Source of the DNA: a virus
Virus record (IMG/VR): IMGVR_UViG_3300024346_000386
Location: 1 to 28,510 of that record
DNA length: 28,510 bases
Reading direction: 5' to 3' (one strand)
Positions 7,301 through 14,936 of this stretch are shown here, piece after piece (the stretch's first letter is position 1; the number at the start of each line of letters is the position of its first letter). A program made the position numbers and the translations under genes. The notes under the pieces were generated by a model that had not been told where the DNA came from, did no database searches, and saw nothing but the letters and a program-made list of their open reading frames with translations.

Positions 7301-7657
7301 TTAAGGCTCAACATCCTTAGCAACCGTCACAAACTGCCCTTTATTGTTTCGCTTACGTCCTGTGAACGTGCGAGCGGTCAAGTGCTGGATAGTTTCCTTA
7401 GCGGCTTTCAATTCCCTATCCTTTGCATCATATTCTTTGTCAGCTTCGAGCAAATCGTCCTCAAGTTTCTTTGACACTTCAACTTCAACTTCGTAAAGTT
7501 TCCGAATTGTTGTGATTGCCTTTATCGAAATTTCTTTATCTTCCAACAGATCGGCTATCCTTTCATCCTTTTGGTGGATAATTGCGAACAAAACACCACA
7601 CGCAAGGGTTAACGTGGCTGCGATAAATACGGGAATTGTCAAAAGTACAGGGTTCAT
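7301..7657 (-). CDS. Spanin-like membrane-anchored coiled-coil protein
   Basis: The 118-residue protein has one N-terminal transmembrane segment (LLTIPVFIAATLTLACGVLF, residues 5-24) followed by a long charged coiled coil (DERIADLLEDKEISIKAI ... LEADKEYDAKDRELKAAKE) and a basic tail. This is the topology of an inner-membrane spanin or phage tail-side coiled-coil protein. No lysozyme is adjacent, although a DUF5675 gene and a lipoprotein-like ORF lie about 1 kb upstream. The role is inferred from topology only. Confidence 0.55.
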   Translation of the reverse strand: MNPVLLTIPVFIAATLTLACGVLFAIIHQKDERIADLLEDKEISIKAITTIRKLYEVEVEVSKKLEDDLLEADKEYDAKDRELKAAKETIQHLTARTFTGRKRNNKGQFVTVAKDVEP

Positions 7658-7663
7658 TTTACG

Positions 7664-7900
7664 TTAGTTTTCTTTAGTGAATTGCCAGCCCTCCCAGTTA
7701 TAACCAACTGTAAACGCGGTGCTGCCTTGGGTTTTCAAAGTGTGATACGGGAATCGGTGCAACGTGCAGAAATCCCTAAACGTGCCCGAATGTTTAACCG
7801 TGCGCCCGTCAAAGTGAATAGCCGTGTAACGTGTTGGCTTGGCACGTCCAACCACCTCCACGCCCTTTAGAACATCTGTGATGTGCGAATAGTTACTCAT
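7664..7900 (-). CDS. Hypothetical protein (78 aa)
   Basis: The function is not recognised. It is a soluble protein containing TAIHFDGRTVKHSGTFRDFC and ending YNWEGWQFTKEN. The stretch FRDFCTLHRFPYHTLKTQGS could be a small DNA-binding helix pair. It overlaps the upstream gene by 8 bp and belongs to the same minus-strand unit as the sigma-like gene. Confidence 0.5.
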   Translation of the reverse strand: MSNYSHITDVLKGVEVVGRAKPTRYTAIHFDGRTVKHSGTFRDFCTLHRFPYHTLKTQGSTAFTVGYNWEGWQFTKEN

Positions 7901-8078
7901 TTTCTTCTACGATTTTGAAAAGGCTTGGTTTGCTTAGAATAAAGGCTTCACTCCAGTAGTCCCCATTTTTTTTAGTTCCAAACTGCCGACCAAAACCGCG
8001 CGTGTCAAACATTACCAGCTTGGTATCCTTTGGAATTAACGGGTGCGAATCGGTCAATACTATTGCGTATGTTTTCAT
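7893..8078 (-). CDS. Hypothetical protein (61 aa)
   Basis: The function is not recognised. It begins MKTYAIVLTDSHPLIPKDTK and ends FKIVEENE, with no membrane segment or motif I can name. ATGA-style overlap with the upstream gene (8075-8078) and an 8-bp overlap downstream support it as a real gene of the unit. Confidence 0.5.
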   Translation of the reverse strand: MKTYAIVLTDSHPLIPKDTKLVMFDTRGFGRQFGTKKNGDYWSEAFILSKPSLFKIVEENE

Positions 8079-8275
8079 TTCTCTTCAAGTGCTTTAATGC
8101 GTTCATCCTGTATCAAATTGTACTCAGCAGCTTTAAGTAGTGCTTGCTCCAAACGGTTAACCCGTTCGCGAAGTAGCCCGCGCTTTTCGATGCCCGATTT
8201 AATTAAGTCAATTAGCTGACTGGCTAATGTGAAGATGCCCTCTATTGGTATGTCTTTTTTTGCTTGGTTGCTCAT
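8075..8275 (-). CDS. Small coiled-coil protein (66 aa), first gene of unit
   Basis: The function is not recognised. The C-terminal two thirds (KRGLLRERVNRLEQALLKAA ... IKALEEK) is a predicted coiled coil, preceded by an amphipathic segment (LASQLIDLIKSGI). It is the first gene after a ~115-bp gap. A TAnnTTTG element lies 4 bp upstream of its ATG, so the mRNA may be leaderless or nearly so. Confidence 0.5.
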   Translation of the reverse strand: MSNQAKKDIPIEGIFTLASQLIDLIKSGIEKRGLLRERVNRLEQALLKAAEYNLIQDERIKALEEK

Positions 8276-8389
8276 GGCTCAAATGTATTACGTGTTTTTC
8301 TTTAGTTGTGTAATTAGATGGACGTTGTAGGAATAAAGTTTAACATTGGCTTGGCAAAATTGCAAAGGGCAACTTCGCAAAGCCTTTGG
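8276..8389 (-). promoter_or_regulatory. Intergenic gap with candidate promoter TACATTTG
   Basis: The minus strand carries TACATTTG at 8287-8280, matching the Bacteroidetes -7 consensus TAnnTTTG, but there is no TTTG at the -33 spacing. It lies 4 bp from the next ATG. The rest of the gap holds an imperfect inverted repeat (GGCTT / AAGCC arms, about 8349-8385) without a clear U-tract, so I do not call it a terminator. Confidence 0.35.
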
Positions 8390-8806
8390 TTAACTCTTAA
8401 TGGTCAACTCAAACCCATCAGGAAACATAAGCATCAACCCAGCAAAGGTAGGTTTGGAGTTCACAATGTCCACTATACCATCCTTGTTGATGTCGGCCAT
8501 TGCCGACCCTACCAATACGCATCCTTTGATGTCACTCTGGCCGCTTTTTGGATTGATTGAACCAGCGTAATTGCCCCAATGGATTAGCACAAAAGAACGA
8601 TTAGGCACGTTGGTAATGTGTAGATGTCGGCCATACTTCGCGGAGTGACGTGGAACGACAGTATACACACCTTCGGGTATGCAGCTAATCTTTGCCGCGT
8701 TATCCTTCCACGCAAGTTCCAACGTCTTACATTTGAAATTGCCAATTACCAACTCGCCTGGCGTTTGGGTAGCTGTGTACTTTCGGGTTATGGTTGCTTT
8801 AATCAT
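8390..8806 (-). CDS. DUF5675 family protein
   Basis: The 138-residue protein shows the DUF5675 pattern: an N-terminal strand TPGELVIGNFKCKTLEL, then ISCIPEGVYTVVPRHS, LHITNVPNRSFVLIHWGNYA and SDIKGCVLVGSA with a conserved Cys. The CIPEGxY, HWGN and DIKGCVLVG segments are the family hallmarks. The family is widespread in phages, and its fold suggests relation to L,D-transpeptidase-like cell-wall proteins, so a lysis or peptidoglycan role is plausible but unproven. Its ATG overlaps the stop of the small lipoprotein-like ORF (ATGA). Confidence 0.75.
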   Translation of the reverse strand: MIKATITRKYTATQTPGELVIGNFKCKTLELAWKDNAAKISCIPEGVYTVVPRHSAKYGRHLHITNVPNRSFVLIHWGNYAGSINPKSGQSDIKGCVLVGSAMADINKDGIVDIVNSKPTFAGLMLMFPDGFELTIKS

Positions 8807-8964
8807 TCGTTTATGTCTTTATAGAATAGTCTTTGTTGATTCACGCTGAACAGCATAACGTGTACTGGCGTTGGCTTAATTACCTCTTTGCACACGTGCG
8901 GCTCGAAAGCTACAAGTGGGCAAAGTAGGCAACTAAGGATGTAAATGATTGCTAAGGTTCGCAT
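8803..8964 (-). CDS. Tiny signal-peptide/lipoprotein-like protein (53 aa)
   Basis: ATG 8964 overlaps the stop of the DUF3127 gene (TAATG), and its TGA overlaps the DUF5675 start (ATGA), so it is tightly coupled on both sides. The product starts MRTLAIIYILSCLLCPLVAF, a hydrophobic signal-like segment containing a possible lipobox (ILSC), then EPHVCKEVIKPTPVHVML and a short polar end. This resembles outer-membrane spanins or small lysis lipoproteins in size, and the DUF5675 neighbour fits. A plain membrane peptide is the alternative. Confidence 0.55.
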   Translation of the reverse strand: MRTLAIIYILSCLLCPLVAFEPHVCKEVIKPTPVHVMLFSVNQQRLFYKDINE

Positions 8965-9281
8965 TAGAAAGGTAGTGTTGTGTTCTCCTCCTCAAATACT
9001 TGCGGAGTAGGTGCGCCTGCCTGTTGCCCAGACGTTAGCTTCCATCCCGTTATGCTTGGGTAATACTTGCCAGAATATTCTCGCCCTCCAACATTCGCTT
9101 CAACACTAACCGACTGCCCTATTTGCAGCCCGTCAAGTAGCGCGATGTTTTGTTTGGTGAACTCGATTGGCGCAAGGTTGTTGAACTTGTCCTCCGTTGC
9201 AACTACCAGCAATCGCTTGCTGAATTTGTCGCTTATTACTTCTGTTTGCCCAACGTGGTGAACTGTTCCTGTGATTGTCAT
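8964..9281 (-). CDS. DUF3127 OB-fold, SSB-like protein
   Basis: This 105-residue protein matches the DUF3127 pattern: ITGTVHHVGQ, then a KRLLVVATEDKFNNLAPIEF strand pair, LLDGLQIGQSVSVEANVGGREY, and GKYYPSITGWKL. The fold is a single OB barrel like single-stranded DNA-binding proteins. The acidic tail EEENTTLPF imitates the SSB C-terminal tip (D/E-rich then LPF) that recruits repair partners. It sits with Erf and Gp157 in the recombination segment, so a phage ssDNA-binding role is likely. Confidence 0.75.
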   Translation of the reverse strand: MTITGTVHHVGQTEVISDKFSKRLLVVATEDKFNNLAPIEFTKQNIALLDGLQIGQSVSVEANVGGREYSGKYYPSITGWKLTSGQQAGAPTPQVFEEENTTLPF

Positions 9282-9283
9282 GA

Positions 9284-9538
9284 TTATTTAGTTGGTTTGG
9301 TTAAATTTTTCTTTGCAATTTTTAACGCTTTTATTAGTACGTCAATACTTTCGGCTTTTGGGAACTCCATTACGATATGCCACGCGCCTTCAATTTCTTC
9401 ATCGTCTTTATTAACTAATTTAATAAAAACTTTGTTATCCCATTTTTTTGATGGCTCAATAAGAATGTCCTGAGTTCCAAACTGCACAAAAGTACACGGG
9501 GCAGAACTTGGAAATAGTTTAGCGTTTTTGTATATCAT
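9284..9538 (-). CDS. Hypothetical protein (84 aa)
   Basis: The function is not recognised. The sequence has mixed alpha/beta character (CTFVQFGTQDILIEPSKKW, IEGAWHIVMEFPKAES, then IDVLIKALKIAKKN). It is located between Gp157 and the SSB-like protein with an ATGA-type junction upstream (9535-9538), so it likely belongs to the recombination and replication segment. Confidence 0.55.
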   Translation of the reverse strand: MIYKNAKLFPSSAPCTFVQFGTQDILIEPSKKWDNKVFIKLVNKDDEEIEGAWHIVMEFPKAESIDVLIKALKIAKKNLTKPTK

Positions 9539-10029
9539 TTAATTTGAAGGTTATTTATTGTTTCGATTTTGTAGCCTTGGACGTCCTCACCGCTTTCAAT
9601 AGCGGCTTTTATCGCGGTCAGGTTAGGCTTGCGGCTTTCAGGTACTAAGGTAGTAAATCTATCCTCTAAAGTGAACGCCACGCCATCGCTTACGCATCGC
9701 TTTGACGTTCTGAATGATAGCTTAATTAGTGGCGTTTTTACTTCCGTAATCTCGAAGTATTGCATGGCCTGTGAGATGGCGCCTTTTAGCTTGTCTATTT
9801 TGCGCTGTTCCGATTGTTTTAACGCTTGTAAACGTATAATCTCATCATCTATGACGTTAATGTTTTCAAGCCCATCTTTAATTACATAGGCATAGGCGAC
9901 CGCCTTACCCTGTAACTCCGCTTGGTTAATCGCCAGAGCATTCTCAATTTCGGGTGTCAATTCTTCTTGCTCCAGTAAGGCTGCAAGTTCGATGTACTCC
10001 TGTTCTATTTGGTAAAGTGGCTTGTTCAT
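9535..10029 (-). CDS. Siphovirus Gp157-like protein
   Basis: The 164-residue protein has the Gp157 layout. An N-terminal coiled-coil half (YIELAALLEQEELTPEIENA ... QGKAVAYAYVIKDGLENI) and the EIIRLQALKQSEQRKIDKLK stretch are followed by a small beta domain (LIKLSFRTSKR, then KPNLTAIKAAIESGEDV). Gp157 proteins are commonly encoded beside Erf or RecT recombinases in siphophages, as here. The molecular role of the family is poorly known. Confidence 0.75.
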   Translation of the reverse strand: MNKPLYQIEQEYIELAALLEQEELTPEIENALAINQAELQGKAVAYAYVIKDGLENINVIDDEIIRLQALKQSEQRKIDKLKGAISQAMQYFEITEVKTPLIKLSFRTSKRCVSDGVAFTLEDRFTTLVPESRKPNLTAIKAAIESGEDVQGYKIETINNLQIK

Positions 10030-10574
10030 TGGATTGTAAATTTAGATTTGAGTGATTCTTTTAAAGCAATAACGGACGGTATCCGTTGCTCGTGTGCATT
10101 TAGCGACTTCCATGCAATGCCCAGTGTTTCGAGCGTAGTGCAAGCGTTCAATACTGCGATTGCGTTATGGTCGGTCACACGGGGCGCGGGTGCTACCGTT
10201 GCCCTTTGCGCATCATCGTCCTCGTCAATATTCAAAGATAAAACCGCGCCTAAAGCGTAACGCCTTGCATACGTCAAAGCCGACCCCAAAGCCTGTGGGT
10301 TGCTGGCATCCTTACATGGAGTCAGCGACACGCTGCTAATGTATTCGCCCGATGTATGCAATAGCATCGTTTCTAAGCCACTTTCGCACGGCAACTGAAT
10401 AATCGATAGCCCAACCGCGTTTAAGTGTGGTGTGGTGGCTTCTATGATGTTGCTCAAAGATGCGTACTTGTTCTTAAAATGTGGGTTAACAGCATCCTTG
10501 CCCACCTTACCCATTAGCCCGTGGAATTTGTGCAAGGCAACGGCTATTTCTTTAATTGATTCGCTTGTTTTCAT
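10026..10574 (-). CDS. erf: Erf family single-strand annealing protein
   Basis: This 182-residue protein has the ERF core. KDAVNPHFKNKYASLSNI with IEATTPHLNAVGLSIIQ forms the N-terminal part, LLHTSGEYISS follows, and LGSALTYARRYALGAVLSL with IDEDDDA is the diagnostic helix. ERF proteins anneal complementary single strands in phage recombination and genome circularisation. The neighbours are Gp157 and an SSB-like protein. Only the C-terminal ~60 residues are variable. Confidence 0.9.
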   Translation of the reverse strand: MKTSESIKEIAVALHKFHGLMGKVGKDAVNPHFKNKYASLSNIIEATTPHLNAVGLSIIQLPCESGLETMLLHTSGEYISSVSLTPCKDASNPQALGSALTYARRYALGAVLSLNIDEDDDAQRATVAPAPRVTDHNAIAVLNACTTLETLGIAWKSLNAHEQRIPSVIALKESLKSKFTIQ

Positions 10575-10774
10575 AGTGTTGCTGTTATATCGTCCTCTAA
10601 TTCATTAATGCTTTTACCTATCCATGCAACCATTAAGGCTTGCACGTCCATGCCGTTCCAATTAACCGAAACAACGTGAGCGGTTGGTTCTGCGTTTTCA
10701 CCGCTTGCAGTCACACCTTCTGTGTAATCTGCTCGCAGTTCGATATTCTCTAATTCAAAGTAGTAGCTTGGCAT
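10571..10774 (-). CDS. Hypothetical protein upstream of erf (67 aa)
   Basis: The function is not recognised. I chose the internal ATG 10774 (MPSYYFELENIELRADYTEG), which begins 13 bp after the previous stop, because starting at 10918 would overlap that gene completely. It is an acidic small protein ending GKSINELEDDITATL. It overlaps the erf start by 4 bp (ATGA), so it may be an Erf partner by position. Confidence 0.55.
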   Translation of the reverse strand: MPSYYFELENIELRADYTEGVTASGENAEPTAHVVSVNWNGMDVQALMVAWIGKSINELEDDITATL

Positions 10775-10787
10775 TTGTTCTGTGGTT

Positions 10788-10961
10788 TTAGTTGTTAGTG
10801 TAAAGAAGTGAGTCAATATCTTCGCATGAATCGCATACCGCCAAAAACCAAACAGGCTGGTTTGTTGAGTCGGCATTACGTGGGCGCTCATTGCTTGTAG
10901 AGTAAATTCTGTAGTCATTCATTAGTTGTGATCCGATTCTGCGTAGTAGTTCGTTTTTCAT
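10788..10961 (-). CDS. Small hypothetical protein (57 aa) with early-type leader
   Basis: ATG 10961 starts MKNELLRRIGSQLMNDYRIY and the product ends SCEDIDSLLYTNN. No family is recognised. It is preceded directly by the leader AATAACCACAAC, and by a promoter region almost identical in layout to that of the 18497-18709 gene. That leader is complementary over 10 nt to the loop of the terminator at 18809-18839. Confidence 0.6.
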   Translation of the reverse strand: MKNELLRRIGSQLMNDYRIYSTSNERPRNADSTNQPVWFLAVCDSCEDIDSLLYTNN

Positions 10962-10962
10962 G

Positions 10963-11040
10963 TTGTGGTTATTTGTTGGGTCAAATGTACAGGTAGTGTT
11001 TCTATTAAAATGTTTCAAAACATACAAAAGCGAAAATAAA
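10963..11040 (-). promoter_or_regulatory. Repeated early promoter/leader module, copy A
   Basis: This ~78-bp region parallels 18722-18798. Both read (minus strand) TTTATTTTC-RCTTTTGTAWGTTT, then an AT-rich part with ATAGAAA, then a TAC[A/T]TTTG element (TACATTTG at 10989-10982, matching TAnnTTTG), then CAAATAACCACAA directly before the start codon. No TTTG at the standard -33 spacing is present, so the shared upstream CTTTTGTA may be a protein-binding or UP-like element. Confidence 0.55.
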
Positions 11041-11041
11041 T

Positions 11042-11227
11042 TTATCTGCATTTAGATTCCTCAATCCACCACCACTTTTGCCCGTCAGCTTCCCGAATGC
11101 TGCAATACCAATCTTCGCCCCGTTGCTCTATTCCATCCACCCAATACGTCTTTCCGTTGCGTTGGATTACGCGGACGTGGGTTGGTTGGGTATCAATAAG
11201 TTTGCTTGACTTGTTGGATGGTTTCAT
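11042..11227 (-). CDS. Hypothetical protein (61 aa)
   Basis: The function is not recognised. It starts MKPSNKSSKLIDTQPTHVRV and ends QKWWWIEESKCR, with several Trp and a compact beta-like pattern (GKTYWVDGIEQRGEDWYCSI). It overlaps the VRR-NUC gene by 35 bp and is followed immediately by the copy A promoter module, so it is the last gene of the helicase/nuclease unit. Confidence 0.55.
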   Translation of the reverse strand: MKPSNKSSKLIDTQPTHVRVIQRNGKTYWVDGIEQRGEDWYCSIREADGQKWWWIEESKCR

Positions 11228-11471
11228 CGTAGTTGCTGGGCTTAGTTACCATTGCTATAAATCCTTTTGCTTGCAGTTCCTTTATGCGATACTCTTGCAC
11301 CTTGCTCAATATACCCTTTTCATCTTTTACCTCTATGAAGATAATTGGTCTAAGTGGGTGCAATAGCATAAGGTCAGGATATCCGTTAACCGTTGCCCGT
11401 ATTATCTTAATTACTAGCCAGCCATTACCCTCAAAGTGTTTCTTTAACTTTCGCTGGTAGGTGCTTTCCAT
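11193..11471 (-). CDS. VRR-NUC domain nuclease
   Basis: This 92-residue protein is essentially one VRR-NUC domain (PD-(D/E)XK fold). RATVNGYPDLMLLHPLR carries the GxPD motif, IIFIEVKDEKG the ExK motif and LSKVQEYRIKELQAKGF the Q-containing helix. Stand-alone versions are common next to phage helicases and are thought to cut branched or replication-intermediate DNA. It overlaps the helicase end by 28 bp. Confidence 0.85.
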   Translation of the reverse strand: MESTYQRKLKKHFEGNGWLVIKIIRATVNGYPDLMLLHPLRPIIFIEVKDEKGILSKVQEYRIKELQAKGFIAMVTKPSNYDETIQQVKQTY

Positions 11472-12676
11472 TTCTTGAAATGTTTTAGCGTGTAATCTTG
11501 CTTCTTCATTACGGTGTTGTAAATATCCGATTCAATACCACCCTCCGCCATTATAAACCAAACTTCGGGCGGTGTTGTGCGGTCTTTAGTGGTTGCCCTA
11601 TCTCGCCCTTGGATATACGATAAACTGCTGAACTCGATATTCAAATACACCAAACAGTCAGCGCTCGATAAATTAACCCCTTCGCGGCTGCTGCGAATTT
11701 GCCCAACAAAAGTAGCGGTCGGGTCTGCATTAAACGCTTCGGGTGTACTTACGCAATTAGGTATTAACTCTTTCACTATGTCCATCTCGGCTTGGTACAC
11801 GGTAAAGATGGCAATCTTCCTACCTTCAAACTTTAGTTTGATGGCTTTTACTTTGGTATTATCTACAATGTGAACCCCATTCTCGGTAATCACCGTACCG
11901 CTGCATAATTGGTGAACCTTTGACTGCATTTTAACGCCAGTGTCGGCAAGTATCACATCGGTATTACCTTCATAAATCCCGTTATTCATTACCGCTTTAG
12001 CCATCGCGTACGTGCTTGGCTTCATTTGAACGACAAGAATGTCCTCAATAATCTGCTGCGTGAACCCAGCTTGCTGTTGGGTGTAGGTTAGCATAATCGG
12101 CTTGACATACATTGCAATATCCTTCCAACGTGCATCGGAGTAGTCGTTCGTGGTTTGCCCTGTGCCTATGTATTTCACTCCGACATTTACAAATACTTTA
12201 GCCCACTTGTAGAAGTTGCCGTACTGCGAAAATGGGCTTAATGGATGCACCCAAAATTGATGGAATAATTGGCTAAAACTTTCTGGACTTGGCGTTCCAC
12301 TAAGCAGAATTAGGTAGGTGTTTTGGTCTATAATCGCCCGTAATTGTTTAGCCCTTAGCGATGGCTTTGGAAACGCTCCAATACAATGCGCTTCATCTAT
12401 TACGATGTACTTAAACCGTTCTTTTACCTTGTGCAAACTTTCATAATTCACACATTCCACATCGACCCCGATTAACTCCGCATCTTTTTGGATGCTGGGT
12501 ATTGCTTTCTTTTTGGTTACAAATAGGCATCTATTCGCGCCTACCTTTTGCAGCGTTGCAAATGCGGTCAAAGTTTTGCCTGTCCTTACCTCCATCGCTA
12601 AGTATACTATCTTGCGCTTAGATAGTATTTCAGCGGCTTGGTTACTTATGTCGGTTTGGTAATCTCTAAGCTGCAT
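11444..12676 (-). CDS. SF2 DEAD/SNF2-like helicase
   Basis: With start ATG 12676 the protein has 410 residues. Motif Q-like LRDYQTDISNQ opens the protein. MEVRTGKT (28-35) is the Walker A, VIDEAH (about 92-97) Walker B/DEAH, LLSGTP (about 124-129) motif III, and QGRDRATTKDRTTP near the C-terminus motif VI. The P-loop is a variant seen in phage SF2 enzymes. I chose 12676 because it overlaps the prim-pol stop by 11 bp and drops 16 residues that would cover the preceding gene. It likely unwinds or remodels DNA during phage replication with the VRR-NUC nuclease. Confidence 0.85.
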   Translation of the reverse strand: MQLRDYQTDISNQAAEILSKRKIVYLAMEVRTGKTLTAFATLQKVGANRCLFVTKKKAIPSIQKDAELIGVDVECVNYESLHKVKERFKYIVIDEAHCIGAFPKPSLRAKQLRAIIDQNTYLILLSGTPSPESFSQLFHQFWVHPLSPFSQYGNFYKWAKVFVNVGVKYIGTGQTTNDYSDARWKDIAMYVKPIMLTYTQQQAGFTQQIIEDILVVQMKPSTYAMAKAVMNNGIYEGNTDVILADTGVKMQSKVHQLCSGTVITENGVHIVDNTKVKAIKLKFEGRKIAIFTVYQAEMDIVKELIPNCVSTPEAFNADPTATFVGQIRSSREGVNLSSADCLVYLNIEFSSLSYIQGRDRATTKDRTTPPEVWFIMAEGGIESDIYNTVMKKQDYTLKHFKKWKAPTSES

Positions 12677-14936
12677 TCTCAAACTCTTTAATCCAGTTGA
12701 TAATGGTTTGGCGCGATACTGCAAGCAACTCGGCTGCGGAGGTTCTATTAAGGTCGGTGTCAGTCCTCCACATTTGCTTGCATCGTTCTTTAGGTGTTGC
12801 CGCTCCTTTCACATTAGCCGCTTCGCGTATTACGCTGTATGCCATACTATCCACTTTCACCTTTTTACTCATTGTGATGAAGTAGTCAGATAATCTCTCG
12901 GCTTTTATCATAGTAGCCGCGTCAATAGGTCGGGTTAATTCTTCGCCATTTGCATAGGCATCAATAACGGATAAAAGTAAAGCGAAACGTGGCACGTAGG
13001 TTTTTTGCTTTGGTAGCATGGACTTAGTAAATTCGCTTTCATTATCGCTATTCTGCATGATGGTAATCTTATCATTGATGCGTTTCCACTCCGCCTTAGC
13101 CCCCTTATCCATAGGTATTAAATGGGGTTTTATTTCTCGTTCTTCATCAAATACAATAAGGTTGTTTTTTATATGCGCATGAAGTTCCCCTATGTAATTA
13201 TGATACCAGTCTATTAGTTCTTCGCTCAATTCATTCTCGTTGTACATTTCCACTTGAATGTCAGGATAGCAAAGTAGCATCCTATCACTAAATCCATTGT
13301 CCCGATATTCGTCTGTAAAAATTTGATTCAATACAGCGGGTTGTATGCCCCCAAGTACAGGAATAATTGGGCTGTGAACGTAAGTGTTTTTAACCGTCTT
13401 TCTATTCAGTGCTGCTGGTTGGTTGCTAAAAGTAGAAAGCCAAAACTCCAAATCAGAACCCGCCCTATATTTATTCATGTCCTTAATCCAGCCCGCTAAT
13501 TCATCTTTAAAAACGCCTACCGCATTCGGGTTTTCTTCATGCAATTCTACAAGGGCTTCCAGCGTTACATCGTTAACAATAAACTGCTTTTTTATTGGAC
13601 ATTGAACCTCTGGACGTTGCTCTTTTTCCTTCTTGCTTAGTTTGTCGTATTCGTCCCACGCTTTAAATCTCTTTTGATATTCGCGTATTTCTCGGCTGTT
13701 GGCTTGAATTAGCGGCCTAATTACGTTGTTTATTGATGGAGACTTCCCAACTCCAGCTTTACCCACTACCGTTACCCAAATAGTACAGCATTCATCCCAC
13801 CCCTTTTTGACTTGTATCTTCATGCTATTACCTACCAAAATAGATAGCATCCAAAGCAATCCAGCCCCCATGTAATCTACCGAACTATCTAAGGTGCGGT
13901 TGCATTCAAGTAAGTAATTTTGAATTTCAGTTGGGTAAATGTCTAAAGGAAAAGATAGCTTTTCAATAGTTGGCTTTTCTATTGTCGCAATTTCGGGCTG
14001 TGGTAATTTAACCCTATCACCGTAACCGCTTGCATACAACTCTTTAGCGGCTGTACTCATATTGCCGTTGTGGTACTTGTAGGCAAATAATGAAAAAGGG
14101 CTTAATAGCTTTTCGTTTGGGTATGCCGTCCCTGTGCTGAATAAGTACATACATCCACTATCCTTAAACACGTAGCCCGAATGTGCGGAGGTTGCCCCGT
14201 GTCGCTTTATTACCGTCTTACTTGCAAGGTTTCTTATCACCTTAAATTCATCGCCTACTACATCAAAAACAGTATGCCTTTGGTTGTAATCTTGCCAAGG
14301 GCTTACTCCAGTTTCTTTGTCTTTTTTTGGTTGCTCAACTTGTTGCACCTCCACGCGTTCATCGTACATCCTACAAATTGCAAGGATAGTATTATGTTCT
14401 TCATCGCTTAGGTATTGGATAGCTGTATAGTCTAATCCGTTGGTGCATTCATCGTACAATAAAGCATAACCACCAGTCCCACGGCTTTCGATTAAGGCTT
14501 GTGTTTTTCCACTACTTTCAGATTTTAAACCAGTTAATACAGGTACTGCAATCTTTTCGTTACCCATCATTAACCGCGTTCGATAAGTTAAATGATACCC
14601 AAAATTCATAGTCTTATGTACAGCTACTTTCTTATCAAACCCGTCTACATTGTCCCGTACAAAAGCTATAAACTCGGTAAAGAATGCAGCCCGTAATTCC
14701 ATCGGCAGCACCTTTAAATCAATATCAATAACTAAAATGTCATTGTAACCAGTTGGATAACCGTATCGAAACGCTTTAGGATTCTGTATATTCTTTTCTA
14801 ACTCCGCAGCCGTCCACGGGGTTGTCATTAACGCTTTCCAACTGTGGCATGGTAGTTTGTCCTCACTTGCTACAAGTAAAGAATACCCAGCCGCAAGTAA
14901 TGACTTGCCCTTTTCTAATCTTATGTGCTTGCTCAT
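12666..14936 (-). CDS. Prim-pol / DUF3987 primase-helicase
   Basis: This is a 756-residue replication protein. The N-terminal prim-pol domain has NDILVIDIDLK (DxD at 71-73), the FGYHLTYR strand and ESRGTGGY (150-157). A zinc-ribbon-like or linker region covers about 215-310. The DUF3987 ATPase has GKAGVGKS (392-399), FIVNDVTLEALVEL, GVFKDELAGWI and the later GGIQPAVLNQIF and FSDRMLLCYPD. A C-terminal helix-turn-helix (SAAELLAVSRQTIINWIKEF) ends the protein. It should prime and unwind phage DNA. It overlaps the upstream gene (ATGA) and the helicase downstream. Confidence 0.85.
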   Translation of the reverse strand: MSKHIRLEKGKSLLAAGYSLLVASEDKLPCHSWKALMTTPWTAAELEKNIQNPKAFRYGYPTGYNDILVIDIDLKVLPMELRAAFFTEFIAFVRDNVDGFDKKVAVHKTMNFGYHLTYRTRLMMGNEKIAVPVLTGLKSESSGKTQALIESRGTGGYALLYDECTNGLDYTAIQYLSDEEHNTILAICRMYDERVEVQQVEQPKKDKETGVSPWQDYNQRHTVFDVVGDEFKVIRNLASKTVIKRHGATSAHSGYVFKDSGCMYLFSTGTAYPNEKLLSPFSLFAYKYHNGNMSTAAKELYASGYGDRVKLPQPEIATIEKPTIEKLSFPLDIYPTEIQNYLLECNRTLDSSVDYMGAGLLWMLSILVGNSMKIQVKKGWDECCTIWVTVVGKAGVGKSPSINNVIRPLIQANSREIREYQKRFKAWDEYDKLSKKEKEQRPEVQCPIKKQFIVNDVTLEALVELHEENPNAVGVFKDELAGWIKDMNKYRAGSDLEFWLSTFSNQPAALNRKTVKNTYVHSPIIPVLGGIQPAVLNQIFTDEYRDNGFSDRMLLCYPDIQVEMYNENELSEELIDWYHNYIGELHAHIKNNLIVFDEEREIKPHLIPMDKGAKAEWKRINDKITIMQNSDNESEFTKSMLPKQKTYVPRFALLLSVIDAYANGEELTRPIDAATMIKAERLSDYFITMSKKVKVDSMAYSVIREAANVKGAATPKERCKQMWRTDTDLNRTSAAELLAVSRQTIINWIKEFENAA

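Noticed and set aside
8349-8385. Imperfect inverted repeat after the DUF5675 gene as a terminator
   Set aside because: The arms pair over only five bases at the base, and no U-tract follows.
10775-10918. Longer N-terminus of the 10571-10774 gene (start 10918)
   Set aside because: It would overlap nearly the whole 57-aa gene upstream; the internal ATG just after that gene's stop is the better start.
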